64,000 nt of DNA from Serilophus lunatus (lineage: Eukaryota; Chordata; Aves; Passeriformes; Eurylaimidae), in contig VXBA01002621.1 of the NCBI GenBank assembly GCA_013399895.1, forward strand, positions 179,137 through 243,136, written 5' to 3'. The notes under the pieces were generated by a model. That model was not told the DNA's origin and made no database searches. It saw nothing but the letters and a program-made list of their open reading frames with translations. Made by a program: the position numbers and the translations under genes. Shown here one piece after another: positions 15,801-27,706 of this stretch (its first letter is position 1; each line of letters opens with the position of its first letter).

Positions 15801-16375
15801 ACATTTGCATAACAAATATCCAGCTGGACTACAAGCAAGCGTTTAAAAAGTGTCTGGTACCTTAAAAGAATGTATCTTGCATGTTGCAAACTCTCCCCCT
15901 CCCTTGTTATGTGCCCTGCTTCTTCTAAATAATAGGATTGTGTTACCTTTCCCCTAAGGAAAATCCGGAAAACAGGTCTGGATGAAGCATAAATCTCTAA
16001 ATTAGTCAAAATTGAATGTATCATTATGTGGTCCACGTGGATCTGTATCTACTTGAGGGGCAGTACATAACATTCCCATATTTATTGCTCAGAGCTGAAG
16101 CTACAATTTATACCCATCCAACGACTGCCTGCAAGTCATTAGTGTTTCAGAAAATCTCATGCCTTTCTGGTACTAGACAGTCTAAATAGGAAGCCACCAC
16201 TGCTGTTGAGACAGGGCTTCTCAGAGCAAGTCTAAATGCAGTATTTGCTTGAGTGAATAGACAGCAGTGCTAAATCAAAGAGTTAAATACCTTACCCATG
16301 CCAGGAATTGTTTTGGTCCCTTCCATCTCGCTGCACAAATACAGTAACAAGAAGAGGCTTCCCTAGAGGGTTTTA

Positions 16376-16391
16376 TGTGTGTGTGTGTGTG
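16376..16391. repeat. (TG)8 microsatellite
   Basis: Eight uninterrupted TG dinucleotides in the presumed intron 1. It is an ordinary short microsatellite and may be length-polymorphic. Confidence 0.9.
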
Positions 16392-16518
16392 CCTGTTTTC
16401 TCCTCAGTATTTCAGTCCTGATCTCCTCTTTCAGTGTGCGGGGCCTCTTTGATACAGATGACTCATAATGAAGTATTCTCCAAATGCAAGGTGAACAAGC
16501 ATCTGCAGGGGATTAGGC

Positions 16519-16526
16519 TGACGTCA
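16519..16526. promoter_or_regulatory. Full palindromic CRE (TGACGTCA)
   Basis: TGACGTCA is the full CREB/ATF palindrome. The surrounding sequence is CpG-poor, where such sites are lost by deamination unless kept, so its presence is mildly notable. There is no TATA box or CpG cluster next to it. Function is not shown. Confidence 0.3.
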
Positions 16527-17439
16527 AAGTCATTCCAGATTCTCTGCATTGGATGTGAACTTGGGTCAGGAAAGAAATGAAGCACTTGTTCATTGAATCA
16601 TTCAGACACTTAACTCATCTTAGCCATACTTTAGAAGGTAATTACACTCCCAATAGCAAAAGTGATCTGAAATCAATTTTGCCAGATGGGTCTACATGAG
16701 AGATATGATAAAGGCACTGGGAGCAATAGGAGTCTTATTTTTCATAACCAAACCTTGTTATAGTCACCAACAGACTTGCTAATGCAAATAAGAGTAATTT
16801 TTTTCAAGATGTTTGCAGATCCTCTCTAGCACAGACAACAGCTTTCTGCACTGATCCAAACAAGTGGGAGAGACCACACAATACACTTTTCTGTAAATCT
16901 TGTGTAAAATCAGTCTGGACCTTATGCAGTCTGTACGAAGTTATTCTAGAAAGGAATACATTCATTTTCTATTCTGCTATTTTTTCCAGAGACAGAGGCA
17001 AAGTAGCCCTGCATTTTCAAGGATTTGTGTTAGTCACTCTCTCAGGATTATGCCTAACACAAAACTGTGTTTGGACTACAATTCAAGACTTGTATAGATG
17101 GGCCTTTTCACTTACCATGGCAACTCTGGATTCAGTCAGGTCCTGTAGACTGGGCTCCTGGCTGGTTTTCCCCTTCTCCCATGAGGTTATTTAGGTGGTT
17201 GCCAGCATTGATTGTGGATATGTGAGGCTGCTGGAGCCTTGAGAGATTACTTACCCTACTGACCTGAGGCAAAATCACCCCATATCTACCAACAGCATTG
17301 ATGACCTCTTGAAATGGGGCTTTGTCAAAACCACAGTCATCATGAATTAGGACTTGCAGCCAGAGTAAAACTCCACTTGAGAACCAGGGAAAACCAGTTT
17401 CTAGCCCTGAGGATTCAATCAGCCCAGGCTGACAGAAAT

Positions 17440-18240
17440 TTTGTTTAAACTCATCTAAAATCCTCCAGTGAAGAAGTTTCCAGGACCCCTAATTTAGGAA
17501 ATTTTTTCCTTGTCCTCAGAAATACTGAATATGTTACCTTACATTACTTTTTTCTGCAAAGTTGATTTCTTGCTGTGTTAAGCCTACAAACAAGAACAAA
17601 CAATTTTACTGCTTTCTTTACAATAACTTCCCGCTGTGAAGAGGTTAAGTCCTCCCTCCTGTCTCTATAGTTGTTTCTTTGAGTTTTTGTTGTTTTGTTT
17701 TGTTTTTTTTTCCAAAAGAAAAAGACTGAATACAGTAGATTCCTCCACAGCTTCCTCATAGGTCATGCTTCCTAACTCCTTTAGCATACTTACTGATATG
17801 CCTTGGACCCTCTCCAATTTGCCCACATCTTTCTGAACTTGACAGAGTACTCACAGCGTCACGTAAAGATGAATAATGACCTCCCATGTCCTACAGATTG
17901 AGCTATCTGATTAATATGGACCAGGATCACATTTCCCTCTTTTCTTAAAGAGAAAAAAACAACACAAGACCCTACCACCTTCTTCCTGCCCCAGGCTTCC
18001 CTTATTTAGTTTAGAAACACTCCAAACACCCTCCAGAACCTTTGCTGCTGAACTGCTGTCCGCTAGACACTTCTTGTTTTCATAAATTCCATTTTCCAAA
18101 TAGAGCAGTTTGCACTACTCTAACAAATTATATAATTCCACATTTTATCTTGAGTTTTCCAGATCATTTGGAATGTGACTTTTTTATAATGCCAACAATC
18201 ACACCCTGTGGGCTCTCAAATTAGTCAATTTTTCTTGCTT
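17440..18240 (-). mobile_element. Ancient CR1/L3-like LINE fragment
   Basis: Reading the + strand, several blocks follow the familiar reverse complement of CR1-type LINEs in the expected order. They are the segment around 17755 (CCTCATAGGTCATGCTTCCT), the segment around 17808 (CTCTCCAATTTGCCCACATC, then TTTCTGAACTTG), and the segment around 18157 (TTTTCCAGATCATTTGGAAT). The element is therefore inserted with its sense strand on the minus strand. It is strongly diverged, interrupted and without an open frame. A poly-T-rich stretch near 17690-17712 sits inside it. The resemblance is closer to the older CR1/L3 families of turtles and crocodilians than to young avian CR1 copies. Boundaries are approximate. 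Confidence 0.72.
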
Positions 18241-21200
18241 CACTGAAGGATTAATGAAAAAAAGTCATAGAAAAGGATCCATGACATAAATCTGTAGAAT
18301 GTTACTTTCTTATAAAAAACATACCATTTCTAAAGCATCTAACCCTGCAAAGTCAGAAAATAGTGATAAATGTCTTCAAAGGCTTGTAAGAAAATTCCTT
18401 CCCTGGTGTCTCTGAGTACACTGTTAATAGTGTTCTAATCAAAGATAGAATCTTCTTGCAATAAAGTGTGGTATGCTTTCTGTAAGGAAATACAGAAGCT
18501 CACAGGAGATCTGTCATTAATGATAACAGCCAATTTTCAATCCCATGAGGATATTTTTGTGACTGGAGATATTTGGTGAAAATCCTTATGTTCCCACATC
18601 AAATAACATTTGAGAAGACAGAGAGGTACAAAAACTGCTCTATCAGAATGGTCTTAGTGAGGACGAAAAAGGAAAAAGATAAAATGTTCTAATCTCAGGT
18701 AGATCAAACTTCTGATTCTTACTGTTACCAAAAAGGACTGCAAAAACATAGTAAGAAATGCGAAAATGGTACTGAACAATTCTCAATACTTTCAATGTGC
18801 AATATGAATGTGCTATACCTCCATCGGAGATTATTTTAGTATGGCTTTGAACAAAGCTGCTTGAACATTTCACATCAAATTACTCCACCTTGGAAAACTG
18901 GATTTTAAAGCCAGTAGCTTTGGAGAACTTTTGAGGAAATGTCCTGAAGTTTCTAGGGTTTCTGTTTGATTGGGCTCTTGTTGGTTGTGGGTTCTTTAAC
19001 ACACTCGCTCTACCTGAACAGTTCTTAAGTGTTTTAGTGAACTTCACTTCTGTCAAAAAATATTCAGACATGGAAAGTTACACAAAAGCCACCTAGAATT
19101 ATAACTGCAAATAGAATTTTCTGTGTCCCTAGTACCCCTTACACTGAGTTTCAGTTTTGGTTTTATCTCCTTTTCCTTTTCCCTCTGCCATGTTTCTCTG
19201 CTCCCTCTTGCAACATATCAAGACAGCAACATACATAGGGTAGCAAACAGTAGTCTGGTCTGCAAGTAACAGTTACTTACAAAATAATCTTTGTTTATCT
19301 CAATATGCCTGCATTTGGTCTATTCAGTAAAAAAAAAATCATCAGGACACCTATACAGTCTTGTAATGTCTTTTGAGTGTTCCCTACAGTGGCCACTTCT
19401 GATAGGGAATGACTAGGAAGTGGGAGTATAAGGAAAGAGAATACTAATTTTTCCATGTTCAGACATTTTCGTTTTTCTGAGCAGTGGATTCACTGCCCTC
19501 TACTGCTTGAGACAAGCACAGAGCCATTTGGGAACAGCTTAACAAGCCAACTCTAATTCAACCTGACTTGGAAAACCTGTAATCAGAAAATAGCAGTCTC
19601 ACCTGCCAAGTAGAATTAAACTTTGTACTGAAAGCAAAGCTTTCCATTAAAATAATATGCAATTACTGTGAAGGTCTTTGTTATTATCTCATCAAGGTAA
19701 AACTACATTATATTGCTTTGTACAAAGGTCACAGCGTGTGTGTGCACCTAAGCAACAGGAGTAAAAAAAATAATCAGTAATTATCAAGACAGATAGATCA
19801 AATTCCACCACTTGACTTTTAGTACATAATTTAGCTTGTTCAAAGAGATATTTGAGGCTCCTGGTGGTGATCAACATGATACATAAATCCAGATTGTAAA
19901 AGTGCAAGCAGCTGTTGAACTGTACAGGGGGATTTTCTGCACAGCATTGACTGAAGTGAAAAAAAAATTACTTGAGTATAAATAGTTCATGTATTTAAGA
20001 TGTAGGGGCATAATGTAGTGGTGCTTAAGTCACTGAGAAGTATAACAACGATAACAGGGGCAGTGACAAGGTGAAAATAGCAAGGGTATTTTTATCTCCA
20101 GATAGCAGCTGGTGACAATACCATCATGCTCATTCCAACAGAGTAATTTCACCTTGCAAATATTTAAATCCCAATTCAACAGCTTGCTGAGCACTTCTCA
20201 CTCTGTTCAAAATACACAAGTAGTGTCACACTGCAGTTTCAGATGCTCTGGGGATCACAGTCCCTTGCCAAGAGAAACTGATGAGGAAGAGAAGCAGCTA
20301 ACACCAGCCAATGGATAATCCTCAGTAAGGACTCTACACTGAGGATTGGTTCGGTGCATTTCTCGTAAAATTAGATTTCTGTTGTATAGTTTTCTTTGAA
20401 GGAATATGACTCCTATATTATAAAGAATGATTAGCATACTTTGAAAAACACCAACTTTATAATCGTAGAGACAGATGTTAAACTAGTCAGAGTACAGTTT
20501 TAATAGTCAGCCACATTTTAATATGTATGCTTTATGATAACCCCATATAATTTTTATCATATTTTTTTCCATATCACAGAAAATAATAGTGGGCTAAAAG
20601 GCAAAAAAATTCTCATACTTACCTGGTGTTTAAATATACAGTTTTAATGAGAAACACATATGATCACATATACAACCATAGATTACTTAGAAGTACTTAA
20701 CAGAAAAAAAACTATTTAGTATTTTCCCTTAATGGAATTTCTCTTACTCAGTGGGTTTACTTCTTGCTTGGACACTCAGAACAAGTATTATGGCAAATAA
20801 GTTTCTAAAGCAGCTATAGAAAAGGCCTACAGGATCACTAAGATGTTTACAAATATTTTGGAAATTAGTGTTTTTTGAAACAAATCTTTATCCTGAACTA
20901 AATTCAGGCTTGTACAAACACACACAGAGTACAGCTGGTTTTTGTAACTTTGTGCTGCTGAGTTAACCTTCAGCTAGTTAGAGGAGGCCTGAGGAAATCA
21001 TTGTACAATGGCAGCTTATGGACTGATGGTGTTTGCTTACAGCACAATGGTGTTGCTTAATCCAATTGGTCTCAGTAGCGTTTTAGTAAGAAGATGCTGC
21101 ATCTTTTCTTAAAGAAGAGCTTCGGCTCAATATATTGTTTAAAGACTTTTTTATATTCAGAATATGTTATTATCTGACACGACTGGAGATAACTGTGCAC

Positions 21201-21670
21201 AGAAAACAGAAATGTGCTTATCTGGAGGGGAATGAGAGAGAGAGACATTGCAATAAAGGAGAAGAAAAAACTTGCACAGTCAGTTTCTAATGAAGTTCAC
21301 CAAAGTTTTGAAGTTAACATAAATAAGAGTTTGCAAATGAAATGTAAGTAATCAAGTATGAATCCATGTACTTACCATTTTAGATGATCAATCGATGATG
21401 ACTAAAATTTTAGCTCTGATGTCATGTCTCCTTGGTTTCCAGCTCTTTGAAATTTTTCTTCAACATACACAGTCAGTGTAACAGGATCAGCTCAAGTGAC
21501 ACAGTAACTTTTTTTTTTTTTCTGTAAACAAAAAAGAGATTTTTACCTCAGTTAAGACTTCCCTATCTCAGGTCCAAAAGTTAACTTTGGAGCTTATAGT
21601 CTTTTATTACTGCCTTGGACTAGGCATTTGAATATTAATGTTTGTATTTACATTTTACAAATGGAAACAC

Positions 21671-21741
21671 TATGTGTGACAATAAGACATAAGACATATG
21701 TGTGACAATTAAGACATAAATTATTGCTTTGTGTCTTAATT
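21671..21741. repeat. 26-bp imperfect tandem duplication with adjoining inverted repeat
   Basis: TATGTGTGACAATAAGACAT at 21671 is repeated at 21697 with one inserted base. The second copy ends in AATTAAGACA, whose reverse complement TGTCTTAATT follows about 15 bases later, so a short hairpin is possible. This looks like a local replication-slippage product. Confidence 0.7.
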
Positions 21742-22059
21742 AAACAGTTATGTCTGATTCCATGGAAGCTTTCATTTATTTAGCAAATACCAGTTCTGGA
21801 CACCAGGTAAAAATTCAAAACAAATTCAAGAGCTGACTATTTCACAAGTAGAACACAAAACTTTCAGTAAAAATCAGTGAGGAAGGTAATTCAAAATTCA
21901 TTAAGACAAATGACTGACTAGGCGCATACACATTTGGAGAAACGTCTTTTCAACATCATAAAATTGCTGGGTGTATTCATAACAACGAGAAGGAAAAAGT
22001 TCATTGCCATCTGAATGCACAGCCAACAGAAGCCAGGATTTAGTACTAAACGCTCAGCA

Positions 22060-22600
22060 GTTGCTTGTTCGGGAAACAGTGTGGGGATCTGTTTAATCCC
22101 AGAAGGAAACCGTCCAGGAACCACGGAGAGGCACTTTGGGATTCCCGCCTGGGACAGCTGTGAGGGGGAATCGAGCGAGGAACGCGCCTCCGTGACAGAG
22201 TGGTGATATTTGGGAAGGAAGAGGGGACTGCCAGGGGGAAAAACGCCTTGGCGGCTTTTTCACTGAGACAAGGGGAGGTGCAAAGGCCCCTCCTCAGAGC
22301 GAAAAGACAATTTAGACTCCTGCGAAGGCTGGTTTGCGCGTGGAGCCCCTCTAGGAGCGACAGCGACAACAAAAAAGGGTGTTTATTAAAGCTGCGTTAC
22401 AGAGAGTTATGGCCAAATTCCGTAACAACCCCTCACAATCCCCGCCGCCGCCTCACGGCGGGCTCGCCCTCCGCGCCCGCCGCCAGGGGGCAGTGCGGCG
22501 CCGTGCCCAGAGCGCGGGAAGCGGCGACAGCTCCCGCCGTCCCCCTCTCATCCCAGCCCCGACACCGCCCTCAGGGAATTCCATAAACCTCTGCACAAGT
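22060..22600. promoter_or_regulatory. CpG island inside the presumed intron 1
   Basis: Local G+C and CpG content rise sharply above the surrounding AT-rich DNA. I count 19 CpG dinucleotides in 22441-22540 alone, with runs of CCGCCG and GCGCGG. The island begins around 22060-22140 with scattered CpGs and fades by about 22700. Islands of this kind usually mark promoters or CTCF/insulator elements. No TATA box is evident. Open frames across it on both strands (for example 22200-22586 + and 22046-22372 -) look like by-products of high G+C. It could be an alternative SYNPO2 promoter, the promoter of a non-coding RNA, or a boundary element. Confidence 0.7.
22480..22494 (+). promoter_or_regulatory. 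Consensus CTCF-binding site
   Basis: CCGCCAGGGGGCAGT fits the degenerate CTCF core CCRSYAGRKGGCRSY at every position. It lies at the centre of the CpG island, with the motif in forward orientation on the + strand. CTCF sites of this quality commonly act as loop anchors or insulators. The four CpGs just upstream make methylation-sensitive binding possible. The sequence match is direct; occupancy is inference. Confidence 0.65.
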
Positions 22601-24181
22601 GGCCTCAGCGCCAGCCAGGGTTCGAAATACACTTAGTGTATAGAGCCCATTTCTCCAATAACTCGGCTAAAGTACCCGTGCGCACAACGCTTCGTCTCGA
22701 GGGGTACTTCCCCAATATACCCGAAAGGCTTCTTGTGCTGTTAAAAATATGCTAGGCATCGGTACTTCGGTGTGTTCCAAAGCATTCTAAACGCATATCT
22801 TAAAGATAATGATTTTATTTCTTCGGAATAACGAATGTCAAAGTAGAGAGTGTAATTTCTCCTATTCGCAGCACAGTGCACTGGGTGGATGAAGGAATTT
22901 CCCTCGTTCAAGCTAATCAGCCATGTCTGCCTAAGCTTCTGTTTTGACGCTGATTAGTCTGCCCTATCTTACCTTGTGCAAAACATAAGACTGCTGTCTT
23001 TCATTATGTCACTGGAATGAAGACATCACTTCAGTTGCTGTGTTTTTTCACTCCTCATTCAGACAGTGCAGCTGTTCCAAATTTCACTCACCTGCAGCCA
23101 AACAGGTTATGTCACAGTTAGCTGGACATTGTAAGAACAGAAATAGAACCTAAGGCAAGTTAAGACCGCCATCAGTTGGTCCTGATGAGAACTAATATCA
23201 GTCCTGCCTCCAATTCAGAATTCATTGCAGGAGCTGTGTCAGACTGCAGCAGAAGTGGATCCAGCGTCCTTAATTTAGCTTTGTTACCTCATCTAGTCCT
23301 TACTTAAGCAAAATCGTATTGGCCCCAACTGCTGTGCTAACATTGGCAACAGCTACTACAACCGGTGTTACCTGGGCTGCCTCTGAAAGTTCAACAAGTC
23401 CAGAAAGTCTCCTGTGCTTAACAGAGATTATTCCTTGGAAGCCAAACAGTACCTCTCAAAACTGCAGGAGAAATGACATCAAGAAAGTTTAAACAATTCT
23501 GTTCAGGCATTTTTCCTACCAATTAATAAAAAGCAGGAATTAAGGGCAACAGACTTATGTGTTTGGTGGATGATTCCATATGAGTTAAAATCAGACTTCA
23601 GAAGAACGCTCTCTGACAAAGCCCGAACTTCAGATACTGTTCCATTTTCCTGCCGTTATTAACTGTTACTACTATTCTTAACCCACCTTACTACTGCCTC
23701 TGATGGCTTTGCTGCAGCACCCATTCAGTTTAGGTGCACTTTGTACTCAGGATAACTAATAAAGCTGCAGCTGTAAAGGTTGAATCTGTAACATCAAGTT
23801 TTACCTAGTTTCCCCGTGAAAGATATGATGGTTATTTTTTTGATTTTCCTGGTGTTGTCACATGTTTAGCATAGCAAAGTTGTCATTTGGCACTGACCTG
23901 TGGTTGGAACTATCTCTTCTCTCTTGCATCATCCCTCATGATCAAGAGCCTTCTCTGATATTTTTAATGGCTAAAGCACTTTTTTCAAGAAGTTGATAGA
24001 AATTAAAATATTGAAAACACAATATTGTGTCTTCAGATTTTATCCCAGTTCCCTGTCACCCACAAAAGACATCCAAGTCAGAGCATCTTTGTGTTTTCCA
24101 CTTTTGTAGAGAATTTTTCTTCCTCATTGACTAACAAATATTATCAACTATTACAAAAAAGTAATGGTCTCCCCAGCACAG

Positions 24182-24222
24182 CCTTATATAGCTCTTTAAA
24201 GAGAATCTCTCTCTAAAAATAG
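24182..24222. promoter_or_regulatory. Near-CArG box plus perfect MEF2 site (possible muscle enhancer)
   Basis: CCTTATATAG (24182-24191) differs by one base from the CArG consensus. CTAAAAATAG (24213-24222) is the textbook MEF2 site. Both lie within 41 bp, in what is presumably intron 1 of a muscle gene. MEF2 and SRF sites commonly pair in muscle enhancers. Function is inferred from spacing and gene context only. Confidence 0.45.
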
Positions 24223-27200
24223 AAATCTCTTTGACATTGAAGCTCCAGGCAGCATGGAAACTGTTGCATTTCAAGCTGAAGCTTTTGGAAAGTGTGCTCT
24301 GTACTTCCTTTACAAGTGTCCTGCAAACGTGCAAAATGCCTGTCCTGTCCTGAACCTTGAGTAAATGAGATTTTGTTTGCAGACAGGGCTGTTGCAGCAA
24401 TAGCTTCTTAGAAACAAGTAATAAAAAAAGAATGCAGTGCTGGCAAAAGGTGCTGGATTTAGAGCTCTGCAAAAATAACGCCCCTTCTTTCCCCCTCAGC
24501 CCTGCTGCCCTCAGACACAAGTGCCAGCCTTTCCCAGACTGCCTGACTGGGCAAGATATCCTGAGTTAAGCCCAACACTTGCACTGAGGATAGAAGGACA
24601 GCTGAAAACAAGCAAACAAAAGTCTCACACGTCAGGGTAGCGGTTTTTCCAGTTCTCAGGCAGACATGCCTATTGGGAACACACAGAAAGGAAGGGGCAG
24701 GCAGAACACAAATCCAGCTTTTGAAGATGTTAACAACTTGCTTTTACTAAAGCCAGGGACAGAACAAGCCAACTTTGCTAGCAAGCCTGAATTGGAGACT
24801 GAGAATAGCAGGTCTAATTCTTTGGAGCACTAAGTCCAGGAGCATTAAACAAGCTCAGCATCTCTCTGTCAGACTTGCTCAGACATGACTGTACAAGGGC
24901 AACAGCCACAGTTGGACTATTGACATGGGATCCAGAAATCCGGCTCAACTTCCACAGATAACTGTCGGAGTAAAACAGCATTTCCTCAATGTTCTGATTA
25001 CTATTATCCACTTACCATGACAAAAAAAGTTCTTCTGGCATTGTACATTTAACATGCATTTGAAAGTACTGATATTTCTAAACTAAGAAATATAAGTGAG
25101 TGGTGATAGTAAAAACCAAATGAAGAGATGGAGATATGGTTTTATCCTGCCCTGAGATTCATTCTGCCTTCAGTTCCAGAGCAGGTCCTATGCTCTAGTT
25201 GTAAGGTTCATTTTCATTTTTGTTGGCCCCACACTGGAATTCTGATAACCTTATCTGGAATTTTATTTAAGAGCTGAAAGGCAGATAATGAATACTAATT
25301 TCTATGCCAGTTTTATGAAACCTGCACTAATTGTCACATGGGTTCAAGAGCTGCCTTCACAAGAAAGAACTGAGGGGTTGACAAAGTGATCCTTGCCAAT
25401 AGAAATACTTATTCCTATATATTTTTTAATTATCTTCGGTCAAAGCCATTTCAGATTAAAGCCACTAAAAAAGAAGGAAGAATTTTCTGTGACAGTGTGC
25501 ATGATTTCAACTATGACTGTTTTGAAGCTTGATAAAATTCAAATTAGGTAAATTCTGGGTATATTTTGAAAAACCCCAAGACTCAGATAAGGAAATCTTC
25601 ACAACAGATTACAGGATTTAATTGATGGATTAAAAGCACAGGTTAAAAACTTGCTCTGTGTTGTTATCAGGCAAGCAGTAAAGCCCACAGAGGGAATACT
25701 TTTGTCTCTTAATTCTCTGGAGATTCTGGACTCTCAAGAGTCTCCAGCCACCATTTTCCCCATCATTAGGGCCTCCAGCACAAGCACAGAGAGCTCGTCT
25801 CCTCTTCTGGAAGGAGAAGTAGACCACTGACCTGCCCTGGGAGTTTGGATATCCTTGGTGTACATCTACCCTCTGAGCCATCATTGCTCCTTTCCTGGAG
25901 CTTTATTTGAGCAACAAGGGAGAGGTGAGGCTGATGAATATCCCAATTCCCTGATGAGTCACCAAACAGGAGCTGTCCAGGATAGCAGCCAGGCAACACT
26001 GGAAGGCCTCTACGTGAACCTATGTGCTGGCACTCCCAAAACATGCACCCATTTTGGCAGAGCTTTCCTTTCTAAACACAAAGAAGGGATGGCCTGAGAA
26101 TGCCTTCAATTTTAAAAGGTTGTTTCCAAACATCACACACTAAGCATGAGGGATGCTAAATAAATTGGCTGAAAAATGGATTGGCATACTTTTTTATTTG
26201 TTTAAATAGTGAGTCCTGGGAAATTTGTCTGAAATTATTTCATGGCTAAAGCCACTAGTCAATGTAAATTTGTCCATAAACTGTCTATGAGGAATCAAGC
26301 AAGCAGAGAAATGTCAGGGAACAGTGAAATTTGGGTGAAACTGTGGAAAAGGCAATTTTGAAACTTTTCAGTAAGAATGCTTCAGGGAAGTAGGGAGGCT
26401 GGAGTAGAGCTGAGTTATTTTGAGAAGAAAAAGGAATAGACTCAGTTCAAGAGAGTACAACATGGTAGAGACTAATGTGAAACCCTGGTAAATAAAGCTA
26501 CCAGCTTTCACAAAGGAAAATTTTCCTTAGTCTAACTGTAAGATTTATTTAGTCGAACAGTCCAGCTGAGGATGACCACAAAAAGTGGGAGCTGGAACCC
26601 AGTCCCTGTACTGAGCCCTCAGCTGAGTTTGGGGCACTGTTTGATTAATATTTCTCCAATGACTTGGAACTCTGTGCTTTCCTTTGAAGATTGTTAGGCA
26701 TTGGGCACTTTCCTTGTGCTTCTGTTTAATGTATATTACCTAGAGGCTGTATTTACCAGATGCCCATGCTATTCAATTTCTTTGAACAATCTGCCTCATT
26801 TGTGCTAGTGCAGTCCCCAAAGCCCCCCTGCTCTGTAATCTGAGATCTGGCCCAGCTGTGCTGACAATTGTACACACAGAAAGCTCTCACAATAAACACA
26901 GTGCCACTGCTTTCTCCACTGGGAGTGAGGCAAAGCTTCCAGTTACCTCTTCATGATCCTGCTGGTGTTGACTGAATTGCTGCCTCAGCAGTGAGGCAAG
27001 TAGCAAGAAATACATCACTGGGCACACATTTCAGGATAACCTTGACATCACTGACAGTGATAGCTACAGCCCTCACTGAAACAGAAACCTGCAAGATGGC
27101 ATTTGTTCCTTCTTGCTGCCTTTGCTATTCCTTTTGGGAGGATGATCATATGCCATGCTGTGTATTTGCAAGCTCATGACATAATGTTCAGGGATTGTCA

Positions 27201-27688
27201 TAAACAATACCATTTCGGGGAATGGGCTGAGGAGACTGAACAGTTTAACTGTCACTGGAGTAGTTTTGCTTTAAGGATTAAATGTGTTGTCTCAAATCCA
27301 GATTTGTAATGAGAACCCTCCTGCCTTTTCCCTCTCTGCCTGTTCCCTGTCCCCCGTACTTCCAGAGAACTTGGGCAGATGACCAATGGAGTGAAAATGA
27401 GACAGAGGAGTCACACAGGACAGAGTAATTGATACAGGATATGAAGTTAGGAATGAGTGGATTTGACAAAGAGCACACTAGTAGCTGAGTGGCTCCTTTG
27501 CCTGCTAGCAGGATGGATTTATAGCCAGTCATTCCTCCACCCCCACCTCCCCAAAAAACCCTCACACTCCTTATGTCCTTCCCCAAATGTTGCTTAATCT
27601 GAAAGGCAGGTCACAAGCTAAAGAATCAAGTTACACAAACATGCTTTGGACGAAACTGAGGAAAGAACAAAGACCTCCAGCAAACTCC

Positions 27689-27706
27689 TTTTTTTTTTTT
27701 TTTTTT
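27689..27706. repeat. Poly-T tract
   Basis: A run of 18 T residues followed by CTTTACC and a second T7. It could be the poly-A tail of a minus-strand retrocopy, but I recognise no retrocopy body 3' of it on the + strand. It is treated as a simple repeat. Confidence 0.85.

Noticed and set aside
15674..16036. 120-codon open frame on the minus strand
   Set aside because: AT-rich, no similarity I recognise, no promoter or splice context. Length is within chance for 64 kb and six frames.
22200..22586. 128-codon open frame through the CpG island
   Set aside because: GC-rich DNA lacks stop codons; the translation is low-complexity Arg/Pro/Ala and similar open frames occur on the other strand. It does not resemble SYNPO2 exon 1.
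24131..24520. 129-codon open frame on the minus strand
   Set aside because: No recognisable domain. The sequence looks like ordinary intron, and the MEF2/CArG sites lie in it.
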